A stretch of DNA of 36,975 nt from Mastigamoeba balamuthi (Eukaryota; Evosea; Mastigamoebida; Mastigamoebidae), in assembly GCA_902651635.1 (NCBI GenBank), contig CACRSC010000132.1:6508-43482 (forward strand), in the 5' to 3' direction. Both the position numbers and the translations under genes were made by a program. Under the pieces are notes generated by a model. That model did not search any database. It was given only the letters and a program-made list of their open reading frames with translations, and was not told the DNA's origin. This document shows positions 1-9,958 of this stretch, piece after piece; the stretch's first letter is position 1; every line of letters begins with the position of its first letter.

Positions 1-516
1 CAGCACATCGTCCCCTGTGATGAGCTCGTTGGCGGTCAGTGCAGTCCACACGCCGTCCACCTTCACGGCAGCAGCAGCAACAGCAGACTGACCACCCCAG
101 TGAGACGCCCAGTGCGAGGCAGTTGGCATGAGCAACACACCTCGCGGTGGGCGGCAGGGGAAGTGGGGCACGCGAGGCGCAGCACAGAGGCCCTGGCACG
201 CCAGACGCTGCCCAGGACGCGCTGCCTCTCGGCCACGCACGCGGCCGCCACCCCGAGGGCAGCAGCCAGGCAGAGCAGGCCCGCCTCGGCAGCGGCGCGG
301 GGGCGCTGGGCGGGGTCGACTGCGGCAGCGGCCACGAGCAGAGCCCCACAGAGCGAGCAGAGCAGCAGCGGCACGGGGCCCGCGCACACGCGAATCAGGC
401 GGGGCACGGCAGCCAGGGGCAAAACCGAACGCTCGTAGGCTCTGATCTCCGCGAGCAGCTCGTCAGCGAGCGCCGCATACCGTGCACGCATTTCGCGGGG
501 AATAGACTGCAGATAC
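1..516. repeat. Direct repeat, left copy (matches 31982-32498)
   Basis: Position 1 aligns with 31982 and the match runs almost without mismatch (a G/T difference near position 36) to about 516, with small indels in the last 25 bases. After the shared GCAGATAC the copies diverge completely. The left limit is set by the window edge, so the full repeat could be longer. A true segmental duplication about 32 kb apart and an assembly duplication are both possible. Confidence 0.9.
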
Positions 517-554
517 GGTACTGGAATCTGAATGTGTCGTGTCATTTCAACCAA
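1..554 (-). pseudogene. TMEM94-like protein, second copy, 5' end only
   Basis: This is the N-terminal part of a membrane protein, nearly identical to the 5' end of the gene at 29200-32526. An ATG at 554 opens a frame with MRARYAALADELLAEIRAY, then two hydrophobic segments (PLLLCSLCGALLVAAAA and AGLLCLAAALGVAAACVA) that form a membrane hairpin. A second frame between about 1 and 120 carries the beta-strand-rich actuator-like piece (VDGVWTAL, ELITGDDVL) typical of P-type ATPases. The frame must shift near 130-180, as it does in the other copy. The extreme N-terminus (MVEMTRHIQIPVPYLQSIP) differs from the other copy, so the similarity stops close to position 516. The remainder lies off the window. 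Whether it is a working paralogue or a broken duplicate cannot be told from this fragment. Confidence 0.6.
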
Positions 555-669
555 ATCCCCTCACAGGGTTGACAACGCTCGCTGTGCGCCCTCCACTCAG
601 ATACGGCGTGGACGAGGTATGTGGGGCACCGGATCGCGGTCGACTTGACCTGCCCGGCGGCACCGCACG

Positions 670-1215
670 ACGCGCTTCAGCCTCGACGTGGGCTCGACGA
701 CGGTCAAGCGCGCGCGGCCCCTGCGCTCTGCGCGTAGTCCACGGCGCCTACGCGCGGCACCTCAGCGACCAGCGGGCCTGCGCACTGGCCCTCGTCCGCG
801 CGGCAGCCAAGCGGCAGCCGGCCACCACGCGGTTGAGCGTGGCGCTGGGCGTGACGGGGACGGCGTGCCGCTGGCCCGCGAGCTGCGCGCACCGCACGTA
901 CAGGAGGTCGTCGCAGTCGCCGAGAGCCTCGCGCGGGAGCTGCCCGGTGCTGACTGCGCCGTCGAGCTCGGCGGCGAGGACGCCAAGGTGACGTACCAGA
1001 GCCCCGCCCGCCGAGCAGCGCATGAACGGCGCCTGCACGGGCGGCACGAGCGTCTTTGTGGACCAGATGGCCATACACGTGGGGGCACAGACGCCGCGGG
1101 GCTCGGGCTGCTGGCCGCGGACCCCACGGCGCTCTCCAGCCCCGTCGCCTCGCACCGTGGCGTCTTTGCCGAGACCGACGCCCAGCTGCTGCTCGGCAGT
1201 GCCGAGTGGCTACGG
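670..1215 (+). pseudogene. 2-hydroxyacyl-CoA dehydratase activator (BadF/HgdC type) remnant
   Basis: Pieces of a BadF/BadG/BcrA/BcrD (HgdC-like) ATPase appear in order across at least two frames. LDVGSTTVK at about 682-708 is the phosphate-binding loop of the ASKHA fold. LRVVHGAYARHLSDQRA follows near 724-780, then VQEVVAVAESLARELPGA and AVELGGEDAKVTY near 899-995. MNGACTGGTSVFVDQMA near 1022-1072 corresponds to the family's cysteine-containing MNxxCAxGTGxFxxxMA segment, which in active enzymes ligates the [4Fe-4S] cluster. VFAETDAQLLL is near 1162-1195. The enzyme family couples ATP hydrolysis to one-electron activation of 2-hydroxyacyl-CoA or benzoyl-CoA type dehydratases or reductases and is oxygen-sensitive. 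The frame changes three or more times with no obvious introns, so this is read as a pseudogene. The downstream part is replaced by ankyrin-like sequence. Confidence 0.7.
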
Positions 1216-1382
1216 CGTTTGTCCACTTCTACGAGTGGTCGAGTGGCCGTACCTCGAGGCCAGGGGCCCGCATCGTTGCCGGGCAGGCTGCTCGCCGGCG
1301 CGCGCGCCGTAGTGATGTGACGGGCATGTGGATGGCGCTACACTCTTCCTGCGCAGACTGGTCCGCGTTCGGCGCCACAGCG

Positions 1383-2130
1383 CCCTCTGCAGTGAGCGCT
1401 AGCGGCCACGTGGACTGTATCAAGGCGCTCCTGCAGCTCGGCATGGGCATGCACGTGCATGACGACAGCGACGAGGCGGGCGTCACAGGAGAAGAGTCAG
1501 CGACAACGCCGCTGTTCACGGCGAGCGAGGGAGGGCACGATCACGTTTGCTACGCGTACGCCCAGTCCCTAAGGAGTGAGCTCAGCGCCGCGTCGATGTC
1601 GTAGCCCTGCGCGCCGCCGCCGCTACCGCCGGCGGCCTCGGCACCTGCCTCGCGCCAGTGCGGGGGTCGGCCGCGCCCGTCTTGCTGGGGCGCACCGCGC
1701 TGGGCGCTGCGTGGCCCACGACCGGCTGCCGCTGCTGCGCGTGCGCCTGCGAGCGGGGCGCCGTCACCGGGGAGCCCGCGCTCGCGCACCGCGCGGCGCC
1801 GGGGGACTGCGGGCGCGCCTCGGGCGCTGGCGAGCCGCACTGGACCCTGGTCTGCTCGCGCGCCTGCGTCTCGGACGGCGGCGTTGGCCTCTGCTGCTGC
1901 CTGCGGGCTGCGCTGTTGGCGGACGTGGCCGCTGCTGCAGAGGGCTTCAGCGCCGCGGCTGGCAGCATGGGCCTGCCGCGCTCGTACGCACGCGGCTGCT
2001 GCGAGCAGGCCCTCGAGGGCACCGGAGGCGCGGGCCGCGAGGGGGGCGCCGACGACCCGGGGGAGCAGGCTGCACTGTGTGCCGCGAGCCGTGGAGGGCA
2101 CATACAGTCGTCGAGGTGCTGCGTGGGGCT
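1383..2130 (+). pseudogene. Ankyrin-repeat gene remnant
   Basis: Ankyrin signatures are visible: SASGHVDCIKALLQLG followed by VHDDSDEAG and then TPLFTASEGGHDHV at about 1396-1550, which is one full repeat boundary and the start of the next. A further degenerate piece, ALCAASRGGHIQ, lies near 2070-2105. The intervening GC-rich sequence stays open in several frames but shows no clean repeat, so composition rather than selection probably explains the long ORFs. Ankyrin repeats mediate protein-protein contacts and give no specific function. The fragment abuts the CoA-activator remnant and may have been joined to it by rearrangement. Confidence 0.5.
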
Positions 2131-2274
2131 TTTGCTGCACGACCCCGCTGTTTGTGGTGTGTCTCAACAGCTACATGGACCTCGTAGCAGATGACAGGGG
2201 TCTGCATGCTACAGTGAGCTCATTCATCTCACTTGACACTGTGCCGGGTGGGCCTCAGGACCGCAGACGTCATC

Positions 2275-2590
2275 CTATTGTGTTAGAACTGACGCAAACA
2301 CTTGTTGTAGTTGTACATGTGGTGATGTGTGATGGGGGCAAAAGAGAGAATTACATTCTGAGAAAGTGATCAGTGCGGTGGTACCGCACCCAGCCCTTAC
2401 GTTCTGACCAGCAGAGCTCAGTGGGGTTGAATTCCGGAAAGTAACATGGCAGAAACAGTAACCGTGCACCCACTCCAGTCAGTACAGTGTCGAGGCGTTC
2501 CAGAACTGCATCTCCTGCGTTACACCTCAGGAAAAACTGAACACACAATGAATTCATTTCCAATTTATTAGTTGAGTCAGTGTATGCCAA
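2275..2590 (-). pseudogene. Tc1/mariner-IS630-type transposase, C-terminal fragment
   Basis: Reading on the minus strand, the segment ARLLFLPCYFPEFNPTELCW matches the C-terminal signature of Tc1/mariner and IS630 transposases (LPPYSPDLNPIExxW), which includes the last acidic residue of the DDE/D triad (the E of NPTE). It is followed by a basic stretch (SERKGWVRYHR) as in the family. The frame shifts around 2370, after which SECNSLFCPHHTSPH continues. The N-terminal DNA-binding part and the first two catalytic aspartates are not recognisable, so this is a dead fragment. Terminal inverted repeats were not found. Confidence 0.65.
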
Positions 2591-2599
2591 TTATGATCA

Positions 2600-3050
2600 C
2601 TGGAATGCACCAGGGTAAGAAGGAACTGAGAATCGCGATGAGACCTGTTTTGAAGATATTATTTACCAAATCAGACTATTTCCTGCAGTCCTCAGAATGG
2701 ACACACCCACGCCGTGGCCTCCGCCAGCAGAAGCGAGTACCAGTGACACGCGAAGGCTATCACACAAGGTAGGGCCACTCGATGTGCACCCTCTGTGGTG
2801 ATTGTGTGGGGCCTGTGTAGTCTGCCTGGGTATTTTTTGACTTTCAATTCTCTCGTTCTTGCCCCCAGTCGTGCGATGGCAGCGGACCGTTCTCGTCTGT
2901 TTGCAATCAGCCATTTGAGAGTCTGGCCTTCCTCTAACTGAATGGCTGATTCAAATTGGACGAAGCAGGTTGTGCATAGTAGCATAACTAGGGGCTTTAA
3001 TATGCCCCTTTTCTGAAATTCCTTCCTTATCATCACTCACTTGTATATTT
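2600..3050. other. No recognised gene
   Basis: Minus-strand ORFs of 83 and 114 codons overlap here in different frames and include a basic stretch (RRERSAAIARLGARTREL), but no family is recognisable. It may be the degraded 5' part of the neighbouring transposase fragment. Confidence 0.3.
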
Positions 3051-3053
3051 ACT

Positions 3054-3508
3054 ATGCTCTATCACGCAAAAGATGCAAAAGAGTATATGGATGTTACAGG
3101 CTCTGCTTTTACCCAGGCTTTGCATGATGGTGGAAAATCACTACTGAATGTCTTATACCCACAAGGAGTGACTCGAGAGTGACTTCATCCTGAACGACTT
3201 CAGCTTACTAAAAACGTACTAGATGAACTATTGCCTATAGCTCAAGGACGGAATTGGGCCAAATTCAAGGGCACAAAGGACTTATTGTATCATCAGTATT
3301 GTGAGAAGTTCAATGAGACAGTACTAATTATGAGTATCCAAGAGAAGATCATTCCTTTACCTTATGCTACCTGGCATGGAATTGTTAAGGACTCATACTG
3401 TATTCATTTCAAGAGAGTCCCAGACCACTGTCCATGGTGCAAATGGTGAGTTGAACTAGAGAACAAGTTTGACTTAGATTTTGAGTTAACTCCAAAGGTA
3501 TAAGTGCT
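3054..3508 (+). pseudogene. Unrecognised AT-rich coding remnant
   Basis: One frame reads from an ATG at 3054 (MLYHAKDAKEYMDVTGSA) through a TGA at about 3180, then another 83 codons to a TGA at 3447, then about 18 more codons to TAA. The translation looks protein-like, with balanced composition and a CPWCKW motif near the end. It matches no family I can name. The base composition resembles the 9237-11539 island on the other side of the LINE, so the two may once have been contiguous. Confidence 0.35.
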
Positions 3509-3601
3509 CTCTTTTGTTATTATACTAACAAGAAGATTAATTTAACAGGAATTGGAAGAATTCTCTAAGAGGAAGCTTCATAAGCAGGTACTTCTTGCTC
3601 A

Positions 3602-3610
3602 GAGATACTG
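3602..3610 (+). repeat. Possible LINE 5' target-site duplication
   Basis: GAGATACTG here resembles GAGATATTG at 9201-9209, directly after the LINE 3' tail. The two differ at one of nine positions. If real, this sets the LINE at about 3611-9200. Confidence 0.4.
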
Positions 3611-4382
3611 GTGTGAGAGTCTTTTTTCTCCCCCGATGGAATAAGACCCCCCCATGCATATCCTAATGGTGCACCACGGGCACCACTGCACGGCGCAGTG
3701 GTCCCAGCCCCTGGCATCGGTGCTCTGGCAGATCTTCGGCCTGGCACTCATGGTCCTCACCATGGCGGCACTCATACAGCCTCCAAGGTGCCTCATGGCG
3801 CCTCCAGGGACTGGCACCACGATGCCAATTGGGGCAGGTACCCCTATCCGCCCCCTCCCCACACTCCACACACATGCCCACAAACACCCCCCAGGGCTGG
3901 GCACGCCTAAGACCTGCGAAGTGATGACCCACAGTGCCCTGCAACAAACATCAACCAAAATGCCCCCTGAGACCAAAAGCCGCACCCCAAAAGCCATCCC
4001 ATACCTGCTACCCACAATTCCCAGTGCTGTGGGCTCTGCCCCATCAAACCACAGCATAGCCGAGACACCAGTCCCACAGCCAACATTGCTGCCAGAGCAC
4101 AGCATGTGACATCCACTGGCTCCTCCAAGCCCCACTCCTCTTTCTGAGAAACTTCCCAGCCCACACCCGGAAACACTGAAGAACACGTACCATAAAACAG
4201 CACCAACAATGAGGCACCATGTCTCAAGACCACACTGCCCCCCGACATATACAGCTCCCCCAGAGCCCCACAAGCACACTGAACAAAGAAACCTCCCAGG
4301 GGGACTCCTGCTCATTCTGGCCATGATATCACAATCCCAATTCTGACATCACTACGTATATTGCATATTAGGTTTACTTCTG

Positions 4383-5147
4383 ATGTATGCCCAAGGGGCA
4401 GCTACCATGGACAATAACATTACCATAGCCAGCTGGAACGTCCAAAACACCCTCTTTGGAGCTGTCATACTCCTAATTAAAGCTGTCAGGAACTGCACCA
4501 AACGCACAGCCCCTGAGATCATAGCACTACAGGAACTGGGTATAGTGGATGAAAAACAGGTCAATCAGGTGGCAAATACAGAGGGATACAGCCTATTCAT
4601 AGGCCAACAAGTAGGAAACAAAGTACCAGTGGGTTTCCTCATACACAACACCATAGAAGATTACTGGTCAGTCAGCACCACGAACCACAAGGACGTCCTA
4701 ACAGGAACACTCAAACTCAATGCAATGCTGAATATCATAAATGCATACAGCCCAACCAGAGGATCCCCAGCCCAGAGAGAACTTTGGTACACCATAGCAG
4801 AACAGACAAAGAAATCAATGGATAGTGTACTGGTTAGGGACCTAAATACATGGATAGACCACCCCGAGGACACATACACAATGGCAGAGCTAGAAATGCA
4901 CAAATACCTGCGAAACCACAACATGATAGATGTCCTCAAACACCTAGGAACAGTGGCAACCACACACTATGGCCCACACAACAACACCAACAGACTAGAC
5001 TACATCATCTGCACATGGAATCTGACCCCACGCATCCATCACAGCAGTGTAGGCAAACACACTGATGACCTCTCCAATCACTCACCAATATACTGCACAA
5101 TTACCCTTACGGAAAACATACCACACCAGAGGTGGAATCCCCCATAA
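4383..5147 (+). pseudogene. LINE endonuclease domain (EEP family)
   Basis: This is an open frame of 254 codons with the exonuclease-endonuclease-phosphatase motifs in order: ITIASWNVQN at the N-terminus, EIIALQELG (metal-binding Glu), LNIINAYSPT, then DLNTWIDHP where active enzymes have GDFN, RLDYII, and SNHSPIYCTI (the SDH-type catalytic His block). The glycine before the Asp is replaced by Arg (VRDLNT), which may weaken activity. In intact LINEs this domain nicks the genomic target to prime reverse transcription. It ends at a TAA (5145-5147) about 100 bp before the next usable frame, so it is cut off from the reverse transcriptase in this copy. Confidence 0.85.
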
Positions 5148-5241
5148 CAAATAAACTCCTGGACCAAAACTGCTTCCCCGGAGACAAGAGCGGCACAGAT
5201 TAGAGAGTGGCAGGATACACTGCTCCGCACCCCACTACCCC

Positions 5242-7313
5242 AACACAGATATTGACGAGATGCAAAATAGAGCAGTAGAAGCCACAAAACAGGTCATGGG
5301 AACCAAACTGCACAGACCAGAAGGAGGAAGAGCCAAAGCCATGCGGGCATATGATATATACCATGAAATATGAAACTTCATGGGTGGAAACAAACACTCT
5401 GCCTCAACACCGTACAGTATTAAGCAGATAGAATCCGAAGTCATCCCCCTCCTGCAATATAAACCCAACCACTCACATGCGTACAAAACCTGGCAGAGCA
5501 CCACAAAATGGATGCTCAGATGCATTAACTGCAACCGAACCCACACAGAGATAGACCACATTAACGAATACATTGAATACTCAATGACAGAAGGATGCAC
5601 CAGCCCCAAGAGATTCCTCAAGGACCTACGCACACTGCGTGGACCTGGACTCCCCCTAAGCTATACCAAACACGACGGCACCCACACCACTACCCCAGAG
5701 GAAGCACGCAAAACAGTAGGCAACTGGATTCACACACATTTTAACCAAGACAACACACCAACGAGTCGCCCTCCATGGTGGGATGCACCACACCCTGCCC
5801 TGCCCGAAACGGCTGCCACTGCAATGGACAGCAAGATCTCTGAGGAAGAACTCCGAGAGGCTGCAGGAGCCCAAAAGAGTAGGTCGGCCCCTGGCTCCAC
5901 CAGGTTTAAGGCAGAGTATGTCATCGAATTTCCAACCACGTGGCGGGACCTATGGATTAAGAATCTCAACGATATCTGGGCAAGCACGAAACCAGTCCTG
6001 CAGTCATGGACTAGAGGGGAAATCATGCCCATTTTTAAAGGAGAAGACTGCACGATACCAGTGAATTACCGCCCCATTACATTGTGCAAAGTGGGCTACA
6101 AAATTTACTACTATCATCAACAAAAGACTGTACAAAGCTCTTGAAGAAAACAATATATGGGCCAACGCCCAGGAAGGCTTCCGCGATGGCCACAACGCAT
6201 AACATATGGGCCCTTCACTAAAGAATGGAAGAAGCCACCAGAAGACACCAGAAAGTAGTAGGGATATACATTGACCTCAAGAAAGCGTATGACTCTATTC
6301 ACCGAGACCACATAGCAGCCACACTAAAATACTATGTCGGACCCACCCTTGCACAAAACATAATAGCTCTATATGCCGCAACTGAAGCCCACTCCTGAAC
6401 GGCCCATGGCCCCACCAAATGGATCAGTGTTAATCGTGGAGTGTGACAGGGGGACCCCCTGTCTTGCACACTCTTCAACCTAGCCATAAACCCCCACATG
6501 TACCAAATAGAAACACACCCCGAAGCCCTGGACATCCGTGGCCCCAAGAAAGGGGTACTAGCCTATGCAGACGATATGGTACTACTTGCCCACACACCCC
6601 AGATACTGGCACACCTACTGCAGTATGTAATGGATATGCAGGAGGCAGGGCTGCATATCAACCCGAAAATATGTGCCACGTTTGCCAGAAATGACATACC
6701 CCCCACAATAGTGACCATACAAGGCACCATCGAGCCAGTACCTGGTGGTGGTGCAACATACAAATACCTCGGCATACACCTGGACCCACAAGGCAAAGAT
6801 GCACTCAATGCACTCACCACGATCCACATTATTCTAGAGCAATGTAGCTGGATGCGCACCAGGAAATCACTGTCTCTCAAACAACATATATATCTACATA
6901 GCCAATATGGTCATCAATGGCATGGCACAATACCACGCCAGCACTATGGCCCAGAACAACAAGTTATTAGAGTCACTATCGCATACCCTAGAAAATGCAG
7001 TGATAGGTAAATTAGGGCCTGCTGACATGATAAGTCGACAACACGCTTTCACACCAATCCGACTAGGAGGACTGGGACTCCGAAACTTAGCTGACGTTAT
7101 ACGAAGCAAACGCACTCAGGAGGCACTGGAATGGCTCAATGCCCTGAAACTGGATGGAATTATGCCAGAAATGGATATAGAAGCCATACTCCCATGGCTC
7201 AACAAAGACTTCACGGCAGCCTTTCCACCACACCACAGCATCAGTAAAATGAGGCTAATCACGAATACGGCAGGACGTACCACACGGCCCTGGCATCACC
7301 TTCCACAATAGAA
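5242..7313 (+). pseudogene. LINE reverse transcriptase domain, frame-broken
   Basis: Reverse transcriptase blocks are spread over changing frames. The palm entry (GEIMPIFKGEDC, VNYRPITLCKVGYKI) lies at about 6016-6105. NIWANAQEGFRDGHN follows after a +1 shift near 6110. IYIDLKKAYDSIHRDH is at about 6265-6310. A GVxQGDPLS block lies near 6438-6465, with a stop in place of the usual Arg. YADDM, the catalytic aspartate pair, is near 6565. The thumb region continues to 7311 in another frame and includes PIRLGGLGLRNLADV. In-frame stops seen are mostly TGA (about 5370, 6396, 6443), with a TAA near 6220 and a TAG at 7309. Each can be derived from CGA, CAA or CAG by one C-to-T change. Confidence 0.85.
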
Positions 7314-7488
7314 CTCCCTTACACAAGCAGAGAGAAATATCCTCCTAGACATGGGAACCCCAGCAGAGATCGGTCCCTTTCTGAATGAATCCCTCATACA
7401 TGAAGCAGGCAACCGTGGGTGGCAAATAAATAGGAAACGAGCTGAAGGACTGATGCGCCACCTGGAATGAAACAACCAAGATGAACCC

Positions 7489-8202
7489 ATGCACAAACCC
7501 GTGGATCTGAGCAGGTTAGGATATCACTTTAATACCAACCTGGAGCTCCAATGGCCCTTCACATCAAACACAGGAGATGGCACTTGGAAAGACTGGCTAC
7601 TCATAGCAACTGACGGGTCCTATGACCCGAGCTCTGGTAAGATGGCAATGGCCATAGTAGTGGATGGGCACCCAGATATGAACGAAGCCATACAAGTCAC
7701 GGGCGTCTGTGCCTCATGGACACCGGAACTGCACGCAGTCGAATATGTGGCAGAGATTATGGACCCGACCTCCAAATGCATCATAGCATGTGACAACGAC
7801 CTAATAGTGCACACCCTAAATAACGGAGACCTCACTACAGTAGTGGACAAAGATGCAGTCTGAAGATTCATCCAACTGCGTGAACTCGTACAAGCCAATG
7901 GAGGTAACATAATTCTCCAGCACATCCATAGCCACCAATTGGAAGGACGAGGGGAGGAAAGTGAAGCCATGAAAGCCAGCATTGCACAGGACAATCAAAG
8001 ATGGGGAACGGAATTACAGAGGGTCATTCACCTGAACACAATGGCGGACCAGCTAGCACAACAGGCACTGCCACTACCCCCGGTCCTCCTCCATGAAAAA
8101 ACCAGAAAACAAGCCCAGCACATGGAAGGCCTCCGCTGGCATCAAGCCATCATGGGCACCTACCGCACACATAATAACGCACAAGCAGTGACCCCCACAT
8201 GA
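7489..8202 (+). pseudogene. LINE RNase H domain
   Basis: An RNase HI fold signature runs through one frame: LLIATDGSYDPSSG (first Asp), WTPELHAVEYVAEIM (Glu), KCIIACDNDLIVHTL (Asp), then after one TGA at 7861, ILQHIHSHQ (His) and LNTMADQLAQQA (last Asp). All the canonical acidic positions are present. The domain would remove RNA from the RNA-DNA hybrid during retrotransposition. It lies downstream of the reverse transcriptase, as in I-clade elements. The frame closes at a TGA (8200-8202) that interrupts otherwise continuous coding sequence. Confidence 0.8.
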
Positions 8203-9124
8203 GTGTGGAACGACCTGGCCCCCCGTACACAACTACACTGGAGTGACCCCAGATGCCCCTTCTGTACTGTCAAAGCCGACTCTCTAACCCACCACCTCTG
8301 GACCTGCCCCCAGCAGAATCATTGGCGCACCAAACTCATCAGCATCATAGGAATACCACAAACAGAGCTGAAGCAATGGGCTCAAGCCCAATCTGCCAAA
8401 AACAAAGATGCAACCCCCATACACTACACACTAGCATATGGCACCCGGGCAAAGACCCAACAGTCAAAACAACGGCTAGAAATACAGGAAGAATGGGTCG
8501 CCACCATGTGTGACTGGCTGGAAGACATGAGCCACAAAGACAACCAAAAGGCACATGAAGCACAAAAAAGACAAATCCCAGGTGATACCACCAAAACCCC
8601 CTTTAACTGCCCAGACACCACCCACCCCATGAAACGCCCCAGACAGCCCACAGGACGACATCGGACATATACAATCATAGAGCCTACAATGGATGAAATG
8701 CGATACAAAGACATACCACAGGCACCCATCATACCAAACCGACCCCAACCAATAAAACTACACTATACAGCCCCCGCACCGCACCGCCAGACCATTATAA
8801 CCATACCTTCAGTGATGCCTCATGCAGAACCACCACCCCCAATCATCCACAAAACGGAACACACCAGACATGCCCAATACCCCAGCACCAGACACTGCTG
8901 TCATCAAGAAAGCCCTTAAACGCCAACGCACCCCAAATGTTGATCAAAACCACACCATAATCAGCATGTTCAACAAGTACACAGACAAAGTAAGGAACAA
9001 ACAACAGGACGCGGTTCTGGAACCAGTACTCCTGGAACCGCCCCTGGACATACCCCCCAGGCCACACAACACGCACGCCCCCCCCAAACACACCACCCAC
9101 CATAACACTCTCCCCCCCCCTTAA
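8203..9124 (+). pseudogene. LINE zinc knuckle and C-terminal tail
   Basis: The frame continues directly from the RNase H region. CPFC...LTHHLWTCP near 8251-8315 is a Cys2-His-Cys zinc knuckle of the sort found at the C-terminus of LINE ORF2 proteins and related to nucleic-acid binding. The rest is rich in Pro, His, Thr and Gln and low in complexity. The frame ends at 8919. A second frame (8822-9124) then carries a Lys/Arg stretch (KKALKRQR) and HTIISMFNKY before another proline-rich end, so a frameshift near 8850-8900 is likely. Confidence 0.7.
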
Positions 9125-9200
9125 CGCCTCTGGCCCGAAAGGGCTCATCCCTCACTGGTAGCAGAATGGGAAACGACAATTTTCGATTTCGATTTCGATT

Positions 9201-9209
9201 GAGATATTG
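9201..9209 (+). repeat. Possible LINE 3' target-site duplication
   Basis: GAGATATTG immediately follows the TTTCGA-type tail and pairs with GAGATACTG at 3602-3610, eight of nine bases identical. Confidence 0.4.
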
Positions 9210-9236
9210 TTCAAGTGGTGTTTGATTTTGATTTAC

Positions 9237-9683
9237 CTAAAGTGATACTGTTGAAAATAGATTTAGAATATTCCATGATAGAGAACCACCTTCTCCAGTT
9301 CCATCTACTGCTGAATTATGCATTCTTCCAAAATATGTGGTATATGTCTGTCCAGCAACACCTGTTCTCACTTCTCCACATTTATATTTAAGATAAACAT
9401 ATGAGCCAGCAAAATTTGCCTTGAAGTCAGCACTAGTACTTACTTCAATACGATGCAGTTGACCTGATGAGTTATAGCATGTCTGAGATACAGAGGCTGA
9501 TGCTGTAACATTATCATGTCGTGTTACTGTTGACGCTCCTGTATATGACTGAGAAGCAGTCTGGGGGGAGATGAGTTGAATTTCATACACTTTACTGTCT
9601 TTGTCCACTTTGATAGGTTTCTTCAATATATCATAGCGTGGATCACTTGAGTATTCAAGAAATGAGTTTGAATCGAAAGGCAT
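9237..9683 (-). CDS. Small unrecognised protein, intact ORF
   Basis: This is a complete 148-codon ORF on the minus strand, from an ATG at 9683 to a TAG at 9237-9239. The protein is rich in Ser, Thr, Tyr and Gly with alternating hydrophobic residues, suggesting a beta-rich fold (for example SYVYLKYKCGEV). There is no signal peptide or membrane segment. It lies in an AT-rich island unlike the GC-rich host-type genes, next to three other small coding regions and directly beside the LINE 3' end. Function unknown. A structural protein of a virus-like or Polinton-like element is possible but unproven. Confidence 0.5.
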   Translation of the reverse strand: MPFDSNSFLEYSSDPRYDILKKPIKVDKDSKVYEIQLISPQTASQSYTGASTVTRHDNVTASASVSQTCYNSSGQLHRIEVSTSADFKANFAGSYVYLKYKCGEVRTGVAGQTYTTYFGRMHNSAVDGTGEGGSLSWNILNLFSTVSL

Positions 9684-9734
9684 TATATATTATCATTAGG
9701 AATAAATATATTGTAATATTATATATGAACAATA

Positions 9735-9938
9735 ATTTTATCTATATGATGTTTTACAAACTCCCGATGGGAAAATCTTCAGTACCTCAGTTAAAGATGT
9801 TATAGAACGTGACATGATAAAAACTGAAAATAAGACACTTGTAGATGACTTCATCAAATCATCCAAACAAGTTGACAACAGTATAAAACGTCTTGAAACA
9901 CAGTTTAGTGATAAACTAAACACTGTCAGGTCAGGTTA
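9735..9938 (+). pseudogene. Small helical coding fragment without a start codon
   Basis: An open frame starts after a TAA and ends with a TAA at about 9938, with no ATG near its start. The translation (VLQTPDGKIFSTSVKDVI, then KSSKQVDNSIKRLETQFSD) is strongly amphipathic and reads like the C-terminus of a coiled-coil protein. No family recognised. It may be the tail of a longer broken gene. Confidence 0.35.
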
Positions 9939-9958
9939 AAAATTATGTAAAGTTAAGA

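Larger units (their letters stand above)
3611..9200 (+). mobile_element. Non-LTR retrotransposon (LINE), decayed, near full length
   Basis: The element carries, in order on the plus strand, an apurinic-type endonuclease, a reverse transcriptase with YADD, an RNase H domain, a CCHC-like zinc knuckle, a proline-rich C-terminal tail and a short 3' UTR. The 3' UTR ends in a TTTCGA-type tandem tail (9181-9200). The set EN-RT-RNase H is that of I-group LINEs, though the exact clade is not assigned. The same 3' end recurs at 19956-20021 with a perfect target-site duplication, so the family has been mobile in this genome. The sequence is A- and C-rich on the coding strand. Frameshifts and at least eight in-frame stops mean this copy is not autonomous. 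The stretch 3611-4380 should hold the 5' UTR and any ORF1. It has a 151-codon ORF (3654-4109) with many His/Pro residues but no domain I recognise. Confidence 0.85.

Noticed and set aside
1576-2187. Several overlapping ORFs of 160-205 codons on both strands.
   Set aside because: High GC removes stop codons from most frames. Only the ankyrin-like segments look protein-like.
3599-4324. 241-codon minus-strand ORF with hydrophobic, Gly/Trp-rich translation.
   Set aside because: It is antisense to the LINE 5' region, and its composition follows from the C/A-rich plus strand. No membrane-protein family is recognisable.
5360-8202. TGA as a sense codon in this genome.
   Set aside because: The stops fit C-to-T decay of an old element, TAA and TAG stops also occur, and the best intact gene ends in TGA. 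Kept only as an alternative to test.
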